DNA of 64,000 bases from Candidatus Saccharimonas sp. (GCA_022736555.1 DZCW01000003.1:1-64000), one strand, 5' to 3'. Counted from the first letter of the stretch, positions 53,019-61,283 are shown. Notes: generated from the sequence alone by a model not told the origin. Numbers and translations are program-made.

Positions 53019-55459
53019 TTTGGTTTCGATATACCGACAGTTTGGCTGCCATAAAATCGGCGCTTAATAAGTTCGGCAAAACATAGATATACCGCCACTA
53101 CGCAAACTAAAGCCCCAATCTGAACCGGTGATAATAGACCGAAACGAAAGATCTCGCGTATTGGCAGTAATATAACCAACAGCGCAGCTGTAATTACTAA
53201 TAACGTACTAGCGATTAGCGGCTTTGATGGTTTACTTTCCTTAAATGGGTTTAGTCTGGTTCTGATAATGTAAACTACAAAGATCTGAGTCATGATCGAT
53301 TCGATGAACCATCCAGCTTGAAAATGGGCCTGATCAGCCCGAAAAACCAACATTAAAATCCCAAAGGTTATAAAATCAAAGATTGAACTTAGTAGCCCAT
53401 AAGACCACATGAATTTTCTAATTTCTTTGATATTCAAGGTATGTGGTTTTAGAACTTCGGAATCGTCGACATTATCTAGTGGAATCGCAAATTGTGAAGT
53501 GTCATACAGCAGATTATTTAGCAAAATCTGAGTAGCTAACATCGGCAAAAACGGCAAAAACAACGAAGCCCCAGCCATCGAAAACATATTTCCAAAATTC
53601 GAGCTAAGGCTCATGCGTAAATATTTCATAGTGTTAGCAAAAGTTTTGCGACCCTCGGTGACACCGTTTATTAGCTCATGTAGATTTTTGCGCAGCAATA
53701 TGAAATCGGCCGCATCCTTAGCGACATCAACTGCATTATTAACCGACATACTAACATCAGCGGCACGAAGACTCGGTGCATCATTAACCCCATCGCCCAT
53801 ATAGCCAACAATGTGGCCATTAGCCTGCAAGGCCTGGATGATCTGCATTTTTTGTTCTGGATTCACTCTGGCAAAAATTGTTGTTTTTTCAACAGCAGTC
53901 TCTAATTCACGCTTTGATAGTTTATCTATTTCATCACCGTTCAGAGAACCTTCGATTGGCAATCCGATATCCGAGGCTATTTTTTCGGTAACATAGATAT
54001 TATCACCGGTAATGATTTTAATAGAAATACCCATAGTGCGCATTCGTTCCAGCGTATCAGATACTGAGTCCTTTGCTGGATCCAAAAACGCCAAAAAGCC
54101 GTAAAACGACATATCTTTCTCGTCTGTCGGTTCATAACGCTTTTCCGGCTCAATCTCCTTAGAGGCAACAGCCAGAACTCGAAAACCGTCACGACTCAAT
54201 TTGTCATAAGTATCCTGAATAGTGACCCTTAGTTGATCGGTAATATGAATCTTGTCCGATCCATAGGTTTTAGAAATCTTTAGAACTTCCTCGGGCGCAC
54301 CCTCGACTACCAGAAAACGTCGTTTGTCGTTTGTATGATGTATAACGACCGCTTCGCGTTTGCGCTCGAAATCGAATGGTATCTCGTCAATTTTTCGATA
54401 CATAGTTATATCAACGCCTTTATGCGCTTTTACTGCCACATCAAGCGGGTTGCTAAGGCTAGTCGAAAAAGAACTAACTAGATAGCCTAGTTTCAGAACG
54501 TATTCCGAATCATTATTCTTACCATCAACATATTTGACTAAACTAATCTTATTTTCGGTTAACGTGCCTGTTTTATCAGTACATAATATATCCATACTGC
54601 CAAAATTTTGGACGGCTGATAATTGTTTGACGATTACACCCTCTTTAGCCATCTTTAGTGAACCCTTAGTAAGGTTAAGGGTAATGATCAGCGGCAATAG
54701 TTCGGGTGTTAAGCCAACCGCTAGGGCTAGGCTAAATAATATCGATTCCAGCAGATCGCGATGAAACAAAACATTTATCGTCATTACAAATAGGACTAAA
54801 CAAAAAGTAATTTTGATAATCAGTACACTGAATTCCTTAATTTCGGTCTCAAATTCAGTAACCCTATGTACCGACTGTAGCGACTTAGCTATATGAGCGA
54901 ACTGCGTAGCCGAACCGGTTTTAGTAACGCGCATCATACCCAATCCACTAATAACTCCACTACCCATAAATACTTCCGCATCAATCAGTTTGCCTTGCGG
55001 GAAAGATTCACCAGTCAGGGCCGCCTCGTTAGTCGACAGATCCTTGCCGTCAATAATCACGCCGTCAGCCGGGATAACCTTGCCGGCCGAAAGCAGTACA
55101 ATATCGCCGGGCACTAATTCACTAACCGCCACTAAATGCTCGCTGCCTTCACGGATAACATGGGCTTTGACTCTGACTTTATCTTTTAGCGCTTCGGCTG
55201 CTCGTTCTGATCGATAAGTATTCAAAAAATCCAACCCAACACTCAAGGCTACGATCGCAATAATGATAAAAAAACTAGCCCTATCGCCAAAGAAAAGCGA
55301 CAGCGAAGCCGCTAGTAGTAGAATTATAACCAGAGGGTTTTTGAATCTCGCTAGTAGTGCTAATAATGCTTTGTTTTTGCGATGGTCTTCTTGTAATATA
55401 TTCAGACCATACTGTCGTTGTAACTTTTTAACATCCCTAAACGAAAGACCTTTTATCAT
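53015..55459 (-). CDS. mgtA: P-type ATPase, magnesium-importing MgtA type (P3B)
   Basis: An 814-aa ion pump. The actuator TGES (about 151-154, ALTGESFPQG), phosphorylation site CTDKTGTLT (near 300), GDGVNDAPSLRAADV hinge and C-terminal membrane helices are seen. SSNFGNMFSMAGASLFLPFLPML and NNLLYDTSQFAIPLDNVD match MgtA/MgtB rather than calcium or sodium pumps. TATAAT lies 7 nt before the ATG, so no long Mg-sensing leader like that of enteric mgtA exists here. Confidence 0.92.
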   Translation of the reverse strand: MIKGLSFRDVKKLQRQYGLNILQEDHRKNKALLALLARFKNPLVIILLLAASLSLFFGDRASFFIIIAIVALSVGLDFLNTYRSERAAEALKDKVRVKAHVIREGSEHLVAVSELVPGDIVLLSAGKVIPADGVIIDGKDLSTNEAALTGESFPQGKLIDAEVFMGSGVISGLGMMRVTKTGSATQFAHIAKSLQSVHRVTEFETEIKEFSVLIIKITFCLVLFVMTINVLFHRDLLESILFSLALAVGLTPELLPLIITLNLTKGSLKMAKEGVIVKQLSAVQNFGSMDILCTDKTGTLTENKISLVKYVDGKNNDSEYVLKLGYLVSSFSTSLSNPLDVAVKAHKGVDITMYRKIDEIPFDFERKREAVVIHHTNDKRRFLVVEGAPEEVLKISKTYGSDKIHITDQLRVTIQDTYDKLSRDGFRVLAVASKEIEPEKRYEPTDEKDMSFYGFLAFLDPAKDSVSDTLERMRTMGISIKIITGDNIYVTEKIASDIGLPIEGSLNGDEIDKLSKRELETAVEKTTIFARVNPEQKMQIIQALQANGHIVGYMGDGVNDAPSLRAADVSMSVNNAVDVAKDAADFILLRKNLHELINGVTEGRKTFANTMKYLRMSLSSNFGNMFSMAGASLFLPFLPMLATQILLNNLLYDTSQFAIPLDNVDDSEVLKPHTLNIKEIRKFMWSYGLLSSIFDFITFGILMLVFRADQAHFQAGWFIESIMTQIFVVYIIRTRLNPFKESKPSKPLIASTLLVITAALLVILLPIREIFRFGLLSPVQIGALVCVVAVYLCFAELIKRRFYGSQTVGISKPN

Positions 55460-55466
55460 AACCTAT

Positions 55467-55472
55467 ATTATA
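55467..55472 (-). promoter_or_regulatory. -10 box of the mgtA-like gene, leaderless layout
   Basis: TATAAT lies 7 nt before the ATG (55459). Confidence 0.6.
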
Positions 55473-55498
55473 ACTTAGATTATATTAATAGATGAAGT

Positions 55499-55729
55499 TT
55501 ACAATTTTAACATTTTTAGAACTTCATAAACGATCATAGCCGGCCAGACAAGCGCCTTTAGAATTGATAGTACCCCAGCCCAAAAACCGGCAGCTGTTTG
55601 CAGAAAATAAATGAGCGCCCCGATAAGCCCAAATCCATAAACAGCACCGCCGCCAGCCCCGTGATTAACGTGTTTTACGACCGTGTGTTTTTCGTTTTTA
55701 CATTTTTCTGTAGCCATATCTTTTTCCAT
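55499..55729 (-). CDS. Small membrane protein, unknown
   Basis: A 76-aa protein with a hydrophilic His/Lys-rich N-terminus (KCKNEKHTVVKHVNHG), a glycine-rich stretch and one or two membrane segments (about 30-50 and 53-72). No family is recognised. The ATG at 55729 has an AAAGGTAGG ribosome binding site; a second in-frame ATG lies four codons later. A TGC-TAAAAT extended -10 lies near 55763. It is divergent from the radical SAM gene. Confidence 0.6.
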   Translation of the reverse strand: MEKDMATEKCKNEKHTVVKHVNHGAGGGAVYGFGLIGALIYFLQTAAGFWAGVLSILKALVWPAMIVYEVLKMLKL

Positions 55730-55801
55730 TCTATACCTACCTTTATGTTATAGATTTTAGCATAAAACACATATTAATAACCGTTCACGACAGACCCCGC
55801 T

Positions 55802-55939
55802 TAACCTGAGTCTCAAAACCCATTCCGCGGGTGGCGTTCGGCGGGGCAGCACCCGATTTTATACAAAACGGTAATCCGTTTTTATAAATCAGGGGCGGAC
55901 CGGACGACAGGACCCGAGGGGATTTTGAGACTCAGGTTA
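55802..55939. other. Rod-like inverted-repeat element, candidate structured RNA or mobile palindrome
   Basis: A perfect 17-bp inverted repeat (55802-55818 with 55923-55939) encloses 104 bp. Inside, further complementary pairs keep the same order: 55828-55832 with 55912-55916, 55836-55841 with 55900-55905, 55852-55854 with 55892-55894, and an apical stem 55855-55871 with 55876-55890 closed by a 4-nt TAAT loop. The whole element can form one long interrupted hairpin. The flanks of the apical stem are strikingly GC-rich compared with neighbouring DNA. It lies between divergent genes and ends 42 nt before the radical SAM start. No known riboswitch or RNA family is recognised. Confidence 0.65.
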
Positions 55940-55981
55940 CTTATGCTTGCATTCGTCTGCAGTATCTCGGAACATATACCT

Positions 55982-56962
55982 ATGACCCACGATGAGATTC
56001 CGAAGAGGCTTTTTGTACCTAATGTAATAGACATTGAGGTTACTGGTAATTGTGAGTTTAATTGCCCGGGTTGCTGGGGATCTAAACCAAGTCATGATAA
56101 TAAAGAATTAACGACTAAGCAATGGCTAAAAATATTTGAAAAAATTGATGATTACAGTTTTTTCGATAGTAATGAACGAGTTGTTATTACTGGTGGCGAA
56201 CCATTATTGCGTAATGATCTAATTGAAATAATAGACGGGCTATCTGGTAATGATCGTCAAATATCGTTGTCTACTACTGGGCTGGATCGACATAATTTAT
56301 TAAAAAGAGCAATAGGTAAACTATCAACTATCGGTATTCCTATCGATGGGTCTTCGCCTGAAATAAATTCTAGCTGGCGCAGGCATAACATTATGCCCGA
56401 CGGTGGTTTAAATACATCCCTGGATGCTCTGAGGCTAATTCAGGAAAATACCCCAGATTTATATACATCCGTTCGTACGTTAGTCCATCACGAAAATGTC
56501 AACAAAATCGCCGAAATACCAGAATTCTTAACAAAATCAGGCATCGATATTGCCCGCCTTAGATGGATTCTATACGAACTCAATGAGCGTAAGATCACAC
56601 CTAATAAGTTCCCACGATTAGTTTCGACCAAGGCAACAGAGTATTTTGCTGCAGGGTCTAATGATTTTGAGCCATCAATGGAATATTCAGGCCGAGGGTT
56701 CCAGGAAGTCGTTGTACGGACTATCGGAAAAATGGCCTATAGGAATTTCATCATAAACCCAAGCGGAGAAACGCGCGCAATCGTTCCGTCCAGTAGCTGT
56801 GATGAATCTATCGAAATCGAGTTTGGCAATTTGCATAAGGACTTTAGGAACACCATGAAATCATTCAATGATTCCGAAGAAAAATATTTCTTTTCTTGGG
56901 ATGCAGCAGACAGCCCCGAAGGTTTTTATATCAGACAAGATATGGGGCTAATGGATATTTAA
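55982..56962 (+). CDS. Radical SAM protein with a single 4Fe-4S site
   Basis: A 326-aa radical SAM enzyme of unknown substrate. C24-x3-C28-x2-C31 (CEFNCPGC) binds the SAM cluster and GGEP at 71-74 binds the SAM amino group. Outside this motif only one cysteine is apparent (in SSSCDES), so there is no SPASM or twitch auxiliary cluster. The start at 55982 is chosen because homologous sequence begins there; frames open from a TTG at 55925 inside the inverted repeat. It has no cofactor or peptide-modification genes beside it. RNA, lipid or protein modification are all possible. Confidence 0.85.
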   Translation: MTHDEIPKRLFVPNVIDIEVTGNCEFNCPGCWGSKPSHDNKELTTKQWLKIFEKIDDYSFFDSNERVVITGGEPLLRNDLIEIIDGLSGNDRQISLSTTGLDRHNLLKRAIGKLSTIGIPIDGSSPEINSSWRRHNIMPDGGLNTSLDALRLIQENTPDLYTSVRTLVHHENVNKIAEIPEFLTKSGIDIARLRWILYELNERKITPNKFPRLVSTKATEYFAAGSNDFEPSMEYSGRGFQEVVVRTIGKMAYRNFIINPSGETRAIVPSSSCDESIEIEFGNLHKDFRNTMKSFNDSEEKYFFSWDAADSPEGFYIRQDMGLMDI

Positions 56963-56965
56963 AAG

Positions 56966-57622
56966 CTAGAGTACGCTGGCAGTAGTTGCTAGAAAAACTG
57001 TGTCGATTTTGCCGGTGCAATCAAACGAGAATGAAATTACTTGATTGTTTGCAGCCTTGCCCACTACCGAAATACTCGTAAAATATTGAGAATACGAACC
57101 TTGTTTGTAGGTATTTAATGTAGCAGCTGGTAGTGAGAAATTATAATCCCATGAATTAATATCGTCCGAGATGAAACTGGTTACATCAGCAACTGCCTGA
57201 GCGGGTGTTTGTTGGCCATAAGCCTCGGAGGCTGCCAGAATTACATTCACGCTCGAAGCCATATAACATTCCAGTGCGGCAGTATTGCCTGATGTTATTG
57301 ATGCTTCAATATTTCCAATAACTGTTGCTGTAGGCGCTATTTCAGTGCAAGCAACGGAATCATCACCTGCTTTGTCAGCTATTTGTTTATTAAGTAGTCT
57401 TATAACATTTTGATTTTTGGAAATATTATCGGATTGTAGTTTTTCGAAATTATTAGCCTGGCTATCGCGCCAATAATAAGCACCCGCGGCCGAAGCGAGC
57501 ATTAAAACCAGAATTAGCACACCCATTAGCACAGATTTGCTAATTAACGGCTGCCTTTTCGGTTTTTGAGTTTTTATTTCAGTAGCTTGGGTTTCTTTGA
57601 CTTCTTCTACTTCTTCGTTCAT
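56966..57622 (-). CDS. Membrane-anchored extracytoplasmic protein, unknown
   Basis: A 218-aa protein with a charged Glu/Lys/Gln-rich cytoplasmic N-terminus (1-28), one membrane helix (about 29-50) and an outer domain of about 165 residues rich in Ala, Ser and Thr with three cysteines (near 92, 118 and 202). No family is recognised. A TGC-TATAAT promoter and an AGGGGA Shine-Dalgarno sequence precede it. Confidence 0.65.
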   Translation of the reverse strand: MNEEVEEVKETQATEIKTQKPKRQPLISKSVLMGVLILVLMLASAAGAYYWRDSQANNFEKLQSDNISKNQNVIRLLNKQIADKAGDDSVACTEIAPTATVIGNIEASITSGNTAALECYMASSVNVILAASEAYGQQTPAQAVADVTSFISDDINSWDYNFSLPAATLNTYKQGSYSQYFTSISVVGKAANNQVISFSFDCTGKIDTVFLATTASVL

Positions 57623-57647
57623 AGATATATCCCCTAATTATGCTTAG

Positions 57648-57656
57648 ATTATAGCA
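57648..57656 (-). promoter_or_regulatory. Extended -10 promoter of the 218-aa membrane protein gene
   Basis: TGC-TATAAT on the minus strand, 25 nt before the ATG, leaving room for the AGGGGA ribosome binding site. Confidence 0.6.
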
Positions 57657-57672
57657 TAAGTGGTTTTTGAGT

Positions 57673-57702
57673 TTGGGTGTACTAAACAAATAGTATTATA
57701 AT
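57673..57702 (+). promoter_or_regulatory. Promoter of the peptidase E gene
   Basis: TTGGGT, an 18-bp spacer and TATAAT (57697-57702). The leader is about 33 nt and has GGGAG 5 nt before the ATG. Confidence 0.55.
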
Positions 57703-57741
57703 GACTAGTATCTATATAGTTATGAACTACGCGGGAGTAAT

Positions 57742-58407
57742 ATGAAATTAATTTTAGCATCGTCAGGTTTTGAATCAAAAGAAGCAGTAGAAAAATGCAT
57801 TGAGTTCGTCGGCAAACCAGCAAAAGAGATAAACTTTGCCATCATCAACGAAGCCTACGCCGTCGAACATGGCGACCATCATTGGATTCTCGACGATATG
57901 GATAGTATACGCAATAACTTCGGTGGCAATGTTGAGTTTGTAAATTTGTTAGCACTCAATATAGATAAAGTCGAGGAAAGGATAAATGCCGCCGATGTAA
58001 TCTTTGTCGTCGGAGGTAATACAGAATATCTAAAAACTGTTTTTGATAAAACGGGTTTTTCTAAATTACTGCCGAAATTGCTAGAAAAGAAGGTATATGT
58101 CGGTAGCTCGGCCGGATCGATGATATTAGGTAGACAACCGAGTTATAAAACTCAGGACGAGATATACGGCGAAGTTGATTATTTCGGCGTTCATGAATAT
58201 TTAAATTTGTTAAATTTTTCAATCTTGCCTCATTTACATAGTGAGTATTTTTCCGAGCGGGCTGATGAATGGGCTATCCGAGAATCAGAAAATGTCAACT
58301 ACCCAGTTTACGCTATTTCTGACAATGCAGCCGTGGTGATTGATGGGGATGAGGAGTATGTTGTTAGTCACGACTATATTAAGCTGATTAACGGCAAAAA
58401 TATATAA
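57742..58407 (+). CDS. Peptidase E-like serine peptidase (S51)
   Basis: A 221-aa cytoplasmic peptidase of the S51 family, whose E. coli member PepE cleaves Asp-X dipeptides. The nucleophile elbow is GSSAG at 121-125 (Ser123), the GGNTEYL motif lies at 91-97, and the His of the triad is probably in ILPHLHSEYF. Length is typical. With peptide-scavenging metabolism this would help to recycle imported peptides. Confidence 0.9.
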   Translation: MKLILASSGFESKEAVEKCIEFVGKPAKEINFAIINEAYAVEHGDHHWILDDMDSIRNNFGGNVEFVNLLALNIDKVEERINAADVIFVVGGNTEYLKTVFDKTGFSKLLPKLLEKKVYVGSSAGSMILGRQPSYKTQDEIYGEVDYFGVHEYLNLLNFSILPHLHSEYFSERADEWAIRESENVNYPVYAISDNAAVVIDGDEEYVVSHDYIKLINGKNI

Positions 58408-58454
58408 CCTATATAGCTAGGGGTATAACGATCAAGAGCACAATGGATCAGCAA

Positions 58455-58682
58455 TTAGCGATTCTGATTTTTGAATTTTTCCATAGTTTGTCTTGTTCGT
58501 GTTTCCACTTCGTCGGATTCTACAGCTTGTTGTTCTAGTATCGTGGCTTGATTATCAAGTTGGCCTGCTAAACGCTTGAGATCATCCTCTAATTGATGCA
58601 TCTCACTAGCCTGATCCCGTTTTTGTCGGGCCTGCGCTCTAGTCTTTTTTGCTGCATCCCTTACTTCATCTCCCGCTGTCAT
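58455..58682 (-). CDS. Small coiled-coil protein, unknown
   Basis: A 75-aa, highly charged helical protein with heptad-like leucines (HQLEDDLKRLAGQLDNQATIL). No family is recognised. The start needs choosing: GTG 58688, ATG 58685 and ATG 58682 are consecutive in frame. An AAGGAGG sequence at 58688-58694 overlaps the first two, so the third ATG, 5 nt downstream, is the best start. TATACT lies about 15 nt further upstream. Confidence 0.55.
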   Translation of the reverse strand: MTAGDEVRDAAKKTRAQARQKRDQASEMHQLEDDLKRLAGQLDNQATILEQQAVESDEVETRTRQTMEKFKNQNR

Positions 58683-58843
58683 CATCACCTCCTTTGTTTT
58701 TAGTATAGCACTTATTAATTATCTGATTTGTTTAATGCCATAATAAGCACTTTATGTAAAGCGTACAGACTTGGATGGAAATAGAGGGTGGTAGTTAAGG
58801 TTAGAACCACCATGCACTATTTAAAAGTATTTTTTAAAGCAAG

Positions 58844-59137
58844 TTATAATTTGTCGGCACCATCAGCGAGTTCACCTAATAAAATAGCTGTTTCGTCGTC
58901 GATAATTTCTTTCAAATCTGGCACGTTTCGTTTAAGCCATTCACCTAATTCCTCGTCGGTACCTTGTTCGCGTATAGCGTTTAGCTGTTTCAGCTGATCC
59001 ACATTAAGCTCCTGGGCTATCTCGTCGACAACTCGATTATCGAGTGTCGTTTCAAAATGTTCTGACAGCACTTCCAAATTTTGGTCTGACATAATTACAC
59101 CTAAGTCGTCTATTAATTGCTTCGTGATAACACCCAT
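58844..59137 (-). CDS. DUF5663-like small acidic protein
   Basis: A 97-aa acidic, helical protein. The pattern (E-H-F-E-x-x-L-D-x-R-V-V-D-E-I-A then ELGEWLKRNVPDLKEIIDDE) agrees with DUF5663, a domain found mainly in Patescibacteria and without known function. A GGAG sequence is 11 nt upstream. It lies 5 nt after the 265-aa coiled-coil gene and is probably in one operon with it. Confidence 0.6.
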   Translation of the reverse strand: MGVITKQLIDDLGVIMSDQNLEVLSEHFETTLDNRVVDEIAQELNVDQLKQLNAIREQGTDEELGEWLKRNVPDLKEIIDDETAILLGELADGADKL

Positions 59138-59142
59138 TTTAA

Positions 59143-59940
59143 TTAAGCTCCTTCTTCATTAATATCTTGTTCGATTTTATTATCGGCATCTTTTTCGTTG
59201 TTATTAATATACGCTTGAGCTTTTCCTCGTTCTTGACCTTGAACAACTTTCTCGGCCTGGGATCGAATTCGCTTCTTGAAAGCTGGCTGCTCGACATATT
59301 GCTTGATTGCAGCTTCGCGCTCTTCGTATGCGTATTGCGAGTAGTCATGCTCGAGTTTGCGACGTTGTTTTATGCTTTCATGACGAATTATTCGACGTTC
59401 GATAGCCGCCAGGCGCGCTTCATGTAATTCTTTTCGCCTAGCATTAATAACTTCTTGACGTTCTTTGCTGCGTGTATCAGCACGATCTAAACGATCTTGC
59501 ATCATCCCTGTATGTTCAGTATGGGTTTGGGTGACAAAGTACAACTCGGCAGATGCAGCTTGAGCTTTTTTCTCGTGGTGTCGGTTTATAAAATCAAAAC
59601 GGCTAGTATCTAATTTTTTGGATCTGCGATCATACTTCTGTTTAGCTTTTTCTACACGCCAGCCCAAGATGATGTCTTTAGGCGTGCTTAATAAGTTTTT
59701 GCCCTTAGCAACCGAAGCCTCAATTGTCGAAATAGCTTTCGTGGCCTCTTGGCGTACATCAGCCTTTAAGTCTTGGAATTGGAGTAGAAATTCTGCCGCG
59801 CTACGCTCCTCGAGCTCACGCTCTAGGTTAGCCCGATCGGCTATTTCTTCGCCCAGCTCGGTCTGTTCAGCTGGTATATCCCGATCTATGATTTCCGGCA
59901 CATATTCATCACTTTGTTTGTTTGATAGCATTTCTGACAT
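59143..59940 (-). CDS. Long charged coiled-coil protein, unknown
   Basis: A 265-aa protein with no recognised family. It is strongly charged: an acidic N-terminus (1-60), then long Lys/Arg/Glu/Gln-rich helices (about 60-250) and an acidic tail. No membrane helix or signal peptide is seen. A TGC-TATAAT extended -10 lies 9 nt before the ATG. It is followed by the DUF5663-like gene; the pairing may indicate a structural complex, which is inference. Confidence 0.6.
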   Translation of the reverse strand: MSEMLSNKQSDEYVPEIIDRDIPAEQTELGEEIADRANLERELEERSAAEFLLQFQDLKADVRQEATKAISTIEASVAKGKNLLSTPKDIILGWRVEKAKQKYDRRSKKLDTSRFDFINRHHEKKAQAASAELYFVTQTHTEHTGMMQDRLDRADTRSKERQEVINARRKELHEARLAAIERRIIRHESIKQRRKLEHDYSQYAYEEREAAIKQYVEQPAFKKRIRSQAEKVVQGQERGKAQAYINNNEKDADNKIEQDINEEGA

Positions 59941-59949
59941 ATTTATTTC

Positions 59950-59958
59950 ATTATAGCA
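59950..59958 (-). promoter_or_regulatory. Extended -10 of the coiled-coil gene
   Basis: TGC-TATAAT lies 9 nt before the ATG (59940), giving a leader of 2-3 nt at most. Confidence 0.5.
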
Positions 59959-60085
59959 TTGTTGTTATTAGGGGCAAATGACCGCCAACCAAAAAGCCAT
60001 TACACTCGGTTAATTTGAACTGATTGATATAAATACAACCCCGAATGTTCACTCAAGGCTTCGAATCCCGACAGCCAAGTTATAG

Positions 60086-60119
60086 AAAAAGTCCTAGGAT
60101 TAAAAACCTAGGACTTTTT
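60086..60119. terminator. Intrinsic terminator of tRNA-Gln
   Basis: A 13-bp stem (60086-60098 with 60107-60119) with an 8-nt loop and T/A runs on both strands lies 4 bp after the tRNA 3' end. The rest of the 59941-60123 gap holds no gene that I can support. Confidence 0.85.
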
Positions 60120-60123
60120 TCTA

Positions 60124-60198
60124 TGGCTGGGATGGAGGGGTTCGAACCCCCGAATGTCGGCACCAAAAGCCGATGCCTTACCACTTGGCGACATCCCA
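60124..60198 (-). tRNA. tRNA-Gln (UUG)
   Basis: A 75-nt cloverleaf on the minus strand: 7-bp acceptor stem TGGGATG/CATCCCA, D arm with GTGGTA, anticodon stem TCGGC/GCCGA with loop TTTTGGT (anticodon TTG), T loop TTCGAAC and encoded CCA. The U1-A72 pair is typical of tRNA-Gln. GatCAB in this window would amidate Glu on this tRNA. Confidence 0.96.
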
Positions 60199-60210
60199 CC
60201 AGTGGTACTG

Positions 60211-60239
60211 ATTGTACACTAATTAGCAGATCAGCTCAA
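60211..60239 (-). promoter_or_regulatory. Sigma70-type promoter of tRNA-Gln
   Basis: TTGAGC (60239-60234), 17-bp spacer, TACAAT (60216-60211); the tRNA 5' end lies 12 nt downstream. Confidence 0.7.
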
Positions 60240-60255
60240 GTGACGATAATTAATA

Positions 60256-60786
60256 TTATGATTTATGAGCCGAAATTACATGGTTAAAATATGATCGAAT
60301 TTCGAACAGTAAATAGGCACCGATCGCAGCTCCGATAGCAATGCCGACCAAACTCGATAGAAATAGAAAAATATTTAAGCTAATCAATAAATTAATTATT
60401 TCCGCTACGATTTTTACAATAAATACCAAGAATAGCAAATCCCAACCCTTCTTTTTCATATTTTTCAAAGGATTTATGGCGCTAGCAGTTATGATAGTTA
60501 CGCCCGCCATAAAAAGCAAAGATATCATGGACGAGAACATCCACCAGCTAGTATGCCCAAATGGGTTATAACTATGCCACAAGTTAGAATTAATTGTAAA
60601 TATTGTCGCGGTCGTGGACATAGTCGACAATAATGCCCATATCGTAATAACTGACACGACCACACTTACGATCATAATCCACCATATATTATCAGCTCCC
60701 CATTTTCGCCAAGTTGAAGGCAAATGAGGAATTGGTTTTAGCCATCCTTCGATCATATTCTCGAGTTTACGAACTGATATTACCAT
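60256..60786 (-). CDS. Four-helix membrane protein, unknown
   Basis: A 176-aa membrane protein with hydrophobic helices at about 33-55, 82-105, 115-136 and 138-162 and Trp-rich loops. No family is recognised. It follows the gene at 60804 with an AAAGGGGG Shine-Dalgarno sequence and a 17-nt gap, so the two membrane proteins probably form one unit. Confidence 0.6.
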   Translation of the reverse strand: MVISVRKLENMIEGWLKPIPHLPSTWRKWGADNIWWIMIVSVVVSVITIWALLSTMSTTATIFTINSNLWHSYNPFGHTSWWMFSSMISLLFMAGVTIITASAINPLKNMKKKGWDLLFLVFIVKIVAEIINLLISLNIFLFLSSLVGIAIGAAIGAYLLFEIRSYFNHVISAHKS

Positions 60787-60803
60787 CTTAGATCCCCCTT
60801 TAA

Positions 60804-61277
60804 TTATTTACGACACCCGGGCCACAAACCATAACTAGACCATGCCGCTAATATTCCGAGTGCTACGCTGACAAGTATCGCCCATGGTCCACACGACAGA
60901 TCAGCTATCGTGCCCAAAAAACAAAAGTTAGGAACGCCGCTGACATTCGTATTTAACCAAATCGCTAACATAAACCACAAAAATGGCACCAGCCAACCCA
61001 GACCCATACTAACAATACGCATTAACGGACTAATCGACATATTTAATAGAAATGGCAGGGCAAAGACCTCGCTAACCACGATAATTCCACCTAATAAATA
61101 AGCAGCTGCATCACCACCAGGTAAATTAAAGCTGGCTAGCAGTGGCAAGAACTTATCAAAAGTAAACAGCTGAGCCAATACGAAAATAACTAATATAGCC
61201 CCGTATACATACGCCATAATCTGCGACTCGCGCGTTCTAGGCTTTTTGGCCTGAGTGGCTCTTACTAATACGCTCAT
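60804..61277 (-). CDS. Four-helix membrane protein, unknown
   Basis: A 157-aa protein with a basic N-terminus and four membrane helices at about 22-40, 56-78, 84-107 and 130-148. Two cysteines in the loop before the last helix (FCFLGTIADLSCGPW) may form a disulphide. The overall shape recalls DoxX-like proteins but no decisive motif is present. TATACT lies exactly 6 nt before the ATG (61284-61289). Confidence 0.6.
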   Translation of the reverse strand: MSVLVRATQAKKPRTRESQIMAYVYGAILVIFVLAQLFTFDKFLPLLASFNLPGGDAAAYLLGGIIVVSEVFALPFLLNMSISPLMRIVSMGLGWLVPFLWFMLAIWLNTNVSGVPNFCFLGTIADLSCGPWAILVSVALGILAAWSSYGLWPGCRK

Positions 61278-61283
61278 ACCCTA

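Noticed and set aside
55799-55945. Integron attC site or retron msr-msd RNA as explanation for the inverted repeat
   Set aside because: The left end resembles an attC core (GCTTAAC) but the right end does not match, and no integrase or cassette array is present. No reverse transcriptase gene lies nearby, so a retron is not supported.
58790-58816. Hairpin GGTGGT...ACCACC downstream of the DUF5663-like gene as a terminator
   Set aside because: The stem is only 6 bp with a long loop and has no U-run after it on either strand.
60058-60076. tRNA-like 3' end (TTCGAATCCC...CCA) on the plus strand
   Set aside because: Only 6 nt separate the T-arm-like part from CCA, too few for an acceptor stem, and no matching 5' half exists. 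It is not a duplicate of the neighbouring tRNA-Gln end, so it does not look like an attachment site.
60045-60287. Rightward 80-codon frame containing a GFEPP-type peptide
   Set aside because: It is the well-known false protein produced by translating the strand opposite a tRNA; it overlaps tRNA-Gln and its terminator.
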